Source of the DNA: JAUYQR01 sp043727195
GTDB taxonomy: Bacteria > Pseudomonadota > Alphaproteobacteria > Rhodobacterales > Rhodobacteraceae
Assembly: GCA_043727195.1 (NCBI GenBank)
Contig: JAYSYZ010000197.1
Coordinates: 1 to 9,171, forward strand
DNA: 9,171 nucleotides
Direction: 5' to 3'
Below are positions 6,582 to 9,171 of this stretch, in pieces (the stretch's first letter is position 1; each line of letters opens with the position of its first letter). A model generated the notes under the pieces. That model made no database searches and had not been told where the DNA came from. It was given only the letters and a program-made list of their open reading frames with translations. Position numbers and translations under genes: made by a program.

Positions 6582-6610
6582 CCAATAGCCGGGGTTGAAA
6601 CTTTCATCAA
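6582..6610 (-). promoter_or_regulatory. candidate mocD-operon promoter with embedded palindrome
   Basis: On the minus strand TTGATG (plus 6605-6610) and TATTGG (plus 6582-6587) are 17 bases apart. Between them, touching the -35 box, lies the 11-bp palindrome TGAAA-C-TTTCA (plus 6596-6606), and TTGA/TCAA ends at 6595-6598 and 6607-6610 extend the symmetry. If used, transcription would begin near 6575 and the leader would include the 15-bp repeats. The boxes are only partial matches, so this is tentative. Confidence 0.25.
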
Positions 6611-6659
6611 AAACCATCACGCTGGTCAAAGCGCTGATAGATTTTCGTCAGGACCGATA

Positions 6660-7691
6660 ATGGCCAACCGCCCCACCATCCACGACGTCGCGCGCGAGGC
6701 CGGCGTATCCACCGCGACCGTCGACCGGGTGCTGAACGCGCGAGAGAAAGTCCGCGAGGATACCGCGCGGCGGGTTTATGAGGCGGCACGGCTGGTTGGC
6801 TACCACGCGGCCCCGCTGATCGGCCAGCGGGTGCAGATGGATCTGCCCCGCCTCAGGCTGGGGGTGGTGCTGCACAAGGAACGTCAGGCGTTCTATCAAA
6901 GCTTCAAGGCCGGGATCGAGCGCGCGGTGACCGAAGCCACCGGGCTGCGCGCCTCGGCGGTGATCGAATTTGCCGCCTCGCAGGCGCCTTCCGATTTCAC
7001 GACGGTGATCGAGAGCCTGGCCAGCCGGGTCGACGCCGTCGCCGCCACTGCAGTAACCCACCCGGAAGTGACCGAGGCGGTCATCCGATTGAACGCAAAG
7101 GGTATTCCGTGCTTTGCACTGCTGAATGATTTTGCCCAGGGCGTGCGGCAGAACTACCTTGGTCTGAACAACATGAAGATTGGCCGGATCGCGGCGCATC
7201 TGATCGCCCAGACAACGCATCAAGCGGGAAAGATTGCGGTTTTTGTCGGTGGTTACCGCTGGCACGGGCATGAACTGCGCGAAACCGGCTTTCGCAGCTA
7301 TTTTCGGGAACATGCGCCGCAGTTCACCATTCTGGACACGCTGGTCAACCTGGAAACCCGGCAACTGACCTATGAGGCGACGCTGGACCTTTTGGGGCGC
7401 CACCCTGACCTGCGCGGCATCTATTGTGCCGGCGGCGGCATGGAGGGTGCCATTGCGGCGTTGCGCGAAGTGCGTCGACCCGGTGAAGTGGCGCTGGTGG
7501 TGAACGAACTGACCCCGGAAAGCCGCTCGGCCTTGATATCGCGCTATGCCAGCATGGTGATTGCCACACCGCTGACCAGGCTGTGCGATGATCTGGTCAC
7601 CTTGGCGGCTGCGGCGGTGCGCGATGGCATCATCCCGGTGCAGGGTCAGCATTTCCTGCAGCCGGATCTGTATTTGCCGGAATCAGTTTGA
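6660..7691 (+). CDS. LacI-family transcriptional regulator
   Basis: A 343-residue DNA-binding regulator with an N-terminal LacI helix-turn-helix (PTIHDVAREAGVSTATVDRVLN, residues 5-26) and a periplasmic-binding-protein-like effector domain from about residue 66 (LRLGVVLHKERQAFYQSFKAGIE) to the end, including YLGLNNMKIGRIAAHLI and GIYCAGGGMEGAIAALRE. The latter resembles the sugar-binding subclass whose HTH reads TVDRVLN rather than TVSRVLN. The hinge (APLIGQRVQMDLP) lacks the usual NxxAxxL helix. The ATG at 6660 begins the HTH properly and has AGGA 6 bases upstream; the frame is open upstream through the repeats but without domain content. It is transcribed away from mocD and toward an isomerase and a binding protein, so it probably represses one or both arms in response to a sugar or cyclitol. 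The palindrome at 8660-8679 is its best candidate operator. Confidence 0.92.
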   Translation: MANRPTIHDVAREAGVSTATVDRVLNAREKVREDTARRVYEAARLVGYHAAPLIGQRVQMDLPRLRLGVVLHKERQAFYQSFKAGIERAVTEATGLRASAVIEFAASQAPSDFTTVIESLASRVDAVAATAVTHPEVTEAVIRLNAKGIPCFALLNDFAQGVRQNYLGLNNMKIGRIAAHLIAQTTHQAGKIAVFVGGYRWHGHELRETGFRSYFREHAPQFTILDTLVNLETRQLTYEATLDLLGRHPDLRGIYCAGGGMEGAIAALREVRRPGEVALVVNELTPESRSALISRYASMVIATPLTRLCDDLVTLAAAAVRDGIIPVQGQHFLQPDLYLPESV

Positions 7692-7819
7692 TGTGAATTC
7701 AATCATTGCCACGCCTGAAAATCGTCAGGAATGACGAAGAAATGCTGCGATTGATTGACGCAGGTTTTCTGCGGTCACATGGTCTGTATCTGCAGCTTGG
7801 TGGCGGGGAGGCCGGTGGC
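7692..7819 (+). other. short intergenic gap, no clear promoter or terminator
   Basis: These 128 bp separate the regulator and isomerase genes. They contain an 8-bp palindrome TGAATTCA (7694-7701), a small CCTGA/TCAGG hairpin (7714-7729, 5-bp stem, 6-nt loop) without a T-tract, and a lone TTGACG (7755-7760) without a convincing -10 partner. The isomerase frame is open here but has no ATG, and its sequence is not part of the conserved domain. Confidence 0.5.
7805..7811 (+). promoter_or_regulatory. strong Shine-Dalgarno that fixes the isomerase start
   Basis: GGGGAGG lies 8 bases before the ATG at 7820. The open frame begins further upstream only with a TTG (7706), so this site decides in favour of the shorter product starting MTEFALNHMT. 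Confidence 0.8.
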
Positions 7820-8644
7820 ATGACGGAATTTGCGCTGAACCACATGACGGTCGCGGGTCTCGGCTACGGTGCCATGCTCGACCTTGCCGCCGACCTCGGG
7901 CTGATCGGGGTCGAGGTGCGCAACGATCTGCCGCAGCCGCTGTTCGACGGGATGTCGCCCGAGGCTGCCGGGGATCTGGCGCGGGCCAAGGGGCTGCGCA
8001 TCCTTGCACTGGCCGAGGTAAAGCGGTTCAACGACTGGTCCGATGCGAAAGCCGCCGAAGCGCTTGCGCTGATGCGGATCGCCAGGGCGGCAGGGGCAGA
8101 GGCGGTCTCCCTCATCCCGCGCAATGACAATCTGGGGATGGGCAATGGCGAACGGCAGGCCGCCCTGCGGGTGGCACTGAAGGCGCTGCAGCCGATGCTG
8201 GAAGACCACGGGTTGGTGGGCATGGTGGAACCGCTGGGTTTTGAAGCCTGCGCCCTGCGCTACAAATCCGAAGCGGTGGATGCGATCGAATCGCTCGGCG
8301 GCAGGGGCCGCTTCAAGCTGGTGCATGACACTTTTCATCACACGCTGGCGCATGGCGGCGCGTTTTTCGCTGAACATACCGGCATCGTCCATATCTCGGG
8401 CGTCACCGACCAGACGGTCACCGTCGGCCAGATGACCGACGCGCACCGTGTGCTGGTGGATCGCGCCGACCGGCTGGGGAATGTCGGGCAGATCCGCGCG
8501 CTGCAGATGGCGGGCTATAAAGGCCCGGTTTCTTTCGAAGCGTTTGCCACTTCGGTTCATGCGCTGTCCGATCCGCGCCGCGCACTCTGGGCCAGCATGG
8601 ACTATCTGTTGGCAGAAACGGCAGGTGCCGCCGCCACGCGATAA
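7820..8644 (+). CDS. IolI/MocC-type TIM-barrel sugar or cyclitol isomerase/epimerase
   Basis: A 274-residue member of the xylose-isomerase-like TIM-barrel family (AP endonuclease 2 superfamily), close in length and layout to B. subtilis IolI (inosose isomerase, 278 residues). The four metal ligands of IolI seem conserved: Glu in VGMVEPLGF (about 137), Asp in LVHDTFHHTL (about 169), His in GIVHISGV (about 192) and Glu in PVSFEAFA (about 238). The N-terminal FALNHMTV and VEVRNDLPQPLF match the first strands. The likely reaction is isomerisation or epimerisation of a keto-sugar or keto-inositol in the cytoplasm; hydroxypyruvate isomerase or IolE-type dehydratase are related alternatives. It follows a LacI-type regulator and precedes a periplasmic binding protein, which fits sugar or cyclitol catabolism. 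The residue positions are approximate. Confidence 0.85.
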   Translation: MTEFALNHMTVAGLGYGAMLDLAADLGLIGVEVRNDLPQPLFDGMSPEAAGDLARAKGLRILALAEVKRFNDWSDAKAAEALALMRIARAAGAEAVSLIPRNDNLGMGNGERQAALRVALKALQPMLEDHGLVGMVEPLGFEACALRYKSEAVDAIESLGGRGRFKLVHDTFHHTLAHGGAFFAEHTGIVHISGVTDQTVTVGQMTDAHRVLVDRADRLGNVGQIRALQMAGYKGPVSFEAFATSVHALSDPRRALWASMDYLLAETAGAAATR

Positions 8645-8659
8645 GTGTTGACCCTGCAA

Positions 8660-8679
8660 TTTTGCAACCGGTTGCAAAA
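8660..8679. promoter_or_regulatory. perfect 20-bp LacI-type operator palindrome
   Basis: TTTTGCAACCGGTTGCAAAA is an exact inverted repeat with a central CCGG. LacI-family operators are typically even palindromes with a central CG, commonly of the TTGCAA-CCGG-TTGCAA kind. It lies 15 bp after the isomerase stop and overlaps the -35 box of the probable binding-protein promoter, so bound repressor would block that promoter. The LacI-family gene two genes upstream is the natural candidate to bind it. Confidence 0.8.
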
Positions 8680-8699
8680 CGAAGTTGTTAGTGTAGATT
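8672..8699 (+). promoter_or_regulatory. probable promoter of the binding-protein (ABC transporter) operon
   Basis: TTGCAA (8672-8677) and TAGATT (8694-8699), 16 bases apart, each match four of six sigma70 consensus bases. The -35 box is the right arm of the 20-bp palindrome. Transcription would start near 8706, leaving a leader of about 118 bases before the ATG at 8825. Confidence 0.45.
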
Positions 8700-8780
8700 G
8701 ATAACGCGGCAAGCCGGGACCCGCGGACGCAGACGCTGATACCACGCCGCCGACAGATTGCCGGAATGACGTGTCACGAT

Positions 8781-8803
8781 GCCTGCCGTAATGGATGGCA
8801 GGC
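8781..8803 (+). promoter_or_regulatory. hairpin in the leader of the binding-protein gene
   Basis: GCCTGCC (8781-8787) pairs perfectly with GGCAGGC (8797-8803) across a 9-base loop. It ends 8 bases before the strong GGAGGAG ribosome-binding site (8812-8818). No T-tract follows, so it is not a terminator; it could stabilise the transcript or tune translation. A small inverted repeat TGAC-GT-GTCA (8767-8776) lies just upstream. Confidence 0.45.
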
Positions 8804-8824
8804 CAACTCTGGGAGGAGAAAACC

Positions 8825-9171
8825 ATGAAGAAAACCCTTATCGTTGCTGGCTTTGCCGCATTGATGACGACCACCGCGATGGCCGAAGGCATCGGCGTGT
8901 CGATGGCGCGCTTTGACGACAACTTTCTGACCGTGCTGCGTAACGGCATCCAGACCCAGGCCGACGCGGCCGGTCTGTCCGTGCAGATCGAAGACGCGCA
9001 GGACGATGTGGCCAAGCAGCTGGACCAGATCAACAACTTCATCGCCTCGGGCGTTGACGCGATCATCGTCAATCCGGTCGACACCTCGGCCACCCAGGCG
9101 ATGTCGGATGCGGCGGCTGCGGCGAACGTGCCGTTGGTCTACGTGAACCGCCAGCCGGTCAACATCGACAC
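8825..9171 (+). CDS. periplasmic sugar/cyclitol ABC-transporter substrate-binding protein (3' truncated by window)
   Basis: The first 115 residues of a type-I (ribose/RbsB-like) substrate-binding protein. Residues 1-20 are a classical Sec signal peptide (KK, hydrophobic core, TTTAMA with cleavage before EG). The mature part starts IGVSMARFDDNFLTVLRNGIQTQADAAG, then IEDAQDDVAKQLDQINNFIASGVDAIIVNPVDTSATQAM and VPLVYVNRQPV, the standard first lobe of sugar-binding proteins with the D-x-A-K-Q-x-x-Q-I motif. It resembles binding proteins for inositol and rhizopine (MocB/IbpA type) as I remember them, but the ligand cannot be fixed from half a domain. The ATG has a strong GGAGGAG upstream. It probably heads an operon with ATPase and permease genes beyond the window, controlled by the operator palindrome at 8660-8679. 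Confidence 0.9.
   Translation, partial: MKKTLIVAGFAALMTTTAMAEGIGVSMARFDDNFLTVLRNGIQTQADAAGLSVQIEDAQDDVAKQLDQINNFIASGVDAIIVNPVDTSATQAMSDAAAAANVPLVYVNRQPVNID

Larger units (their letters stand above)
6406..6659. other. divergent intergenic control region between mocD and lacI-type gene
   Basis: This 254-bp non-coding stretch must hold the promoters for both arms. It contains the 15-bp tandem array (6435-6509 with degenerate flanks), a degenerate extra copy (6543-6558), a small palindrome TGAAACTTTCA (6596-6606), and the Shine-Dalgarno sites of both genes: GGAGG at 6411-6415 on the minus strand and AGGA at 6650-6653 on the plus strand, 6 bases before the lacI-type ATG. I see no copy of the 20-bp operator found further downstream and no RNA gene. 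Confidence 0.6.

Noticed and set aside
5293..6588. 431-codon plus-strand open frame opposite mocD
   Set aside because: It is antisense to a well-supported gene with intact histidine boxes, and its composition is that of a GC-rich shadow frame.
6257..6607. Minus-strand frame reading pentapeptide repeats (ADKSG, PNKSG, PDKLG, RDKSG, PDELG) from an ATG at 6607 into mocD
   Set aside because: It has no Shine-Dalgarno, overlaps the mocD start in another frame, and its repeat structure follows trivially from the 15-bp DNA repeat.
6459..6659. N-terminal extension of the LacI-type regulator through the repeat array
   Set aside because: The extension has no ATG matching a ribosome-binding site and no domain content, whereas ATG 6660 with AGGA starts directly at the HTH.
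7706..7819. 38-residue extension of the isomerase from a TTG
   Set aside because: There is no Shine-Dalgarno at the TTG; ATG 7820 with GGGGAGG gives the family's normal length and N-terminus.
1..9171. CRISPR array, tRNA/rRNA genes, insertion sequence ends, toxin-antitoxin or phage-defence genes
   Set aside because: I looked for spaced direct repeats, transposase motifs and tRNA-like cloverleafs and saw none; the only repeat array is the 15-bp tandem one without spacers.

Overview
The window looks like chromosomal DNA from an alphaproteobacterium, most likely the Rhodobacteraceae/Roseobacter group. The evidence is high GC, dense packing with stop/start overlaps (TGATG), and the gene content: a HAD IIA phosphatase, a MaoC dehydratase, RibF, a YcgN protein and threonine aldolase in series, followed by MocE/MocD-type genes. 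This taxonomic call is an inference from gene content and style, not from a marker gene.

Layout. Positions 1-185 hold the 3' end of a plus-strand alpha/beta hydrolase whose stop codon overlaps, on the opposite strand, the stop of the next gene. From 4124 down to 182 runs a minus-strand housekeeping series: HAD IIA phosphatase, a 105-bp palindrome-rich gap, MaoC-like hydratase, ribF (FMN/FAD synthesis), ycgN-like Cys-cluster protein and threonine aldolase. A second minus-strand operon (6405 to 4198) is very tightly coupled: a MocD-like membrane di-iron oxygenase (fatty-acid-desaturase fold), a MocE-type Rieske ferredoxin, and a strongly divergent PanB (ketopantoate hydroxymethyltransferase) homologue. 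Divergently, on the plus strand, lie a LacI-family regulator, an IolI/MocC-type TIM-barrel sugar or cyclitol isomerase, a perfect 20-bp LacI-type operator palindrome, and the 5' part of a periplasmic sugar/cyclitol-binding protein that presumably begins an ABC transporter operon running off the window.

How the parts may work together. The divergent block resembles a dispersed rhizopine/inositol catabolic set: binding protein for uptake, IolI/MocC-like isomerase, MocD/MocE-like oxidative demethylase. A coherent but untested reading is an uptake and O-demethylation module for a methylated cyclitol or sugar. In that reading the PanB-like protein, which keeps the fold's C-terminal half but has lost most canonical metal and substrate residues, does something other than pantothenate synthesis, perhaps with the one-carbon unit released. 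The 254-bp intergenic region between the two arms carries a 15-bp tandem repeat array and a small palindrome. The housekeeping half is ordinary apart from its overlaps and the repeated GCGCAAT motif upstream of maoC.
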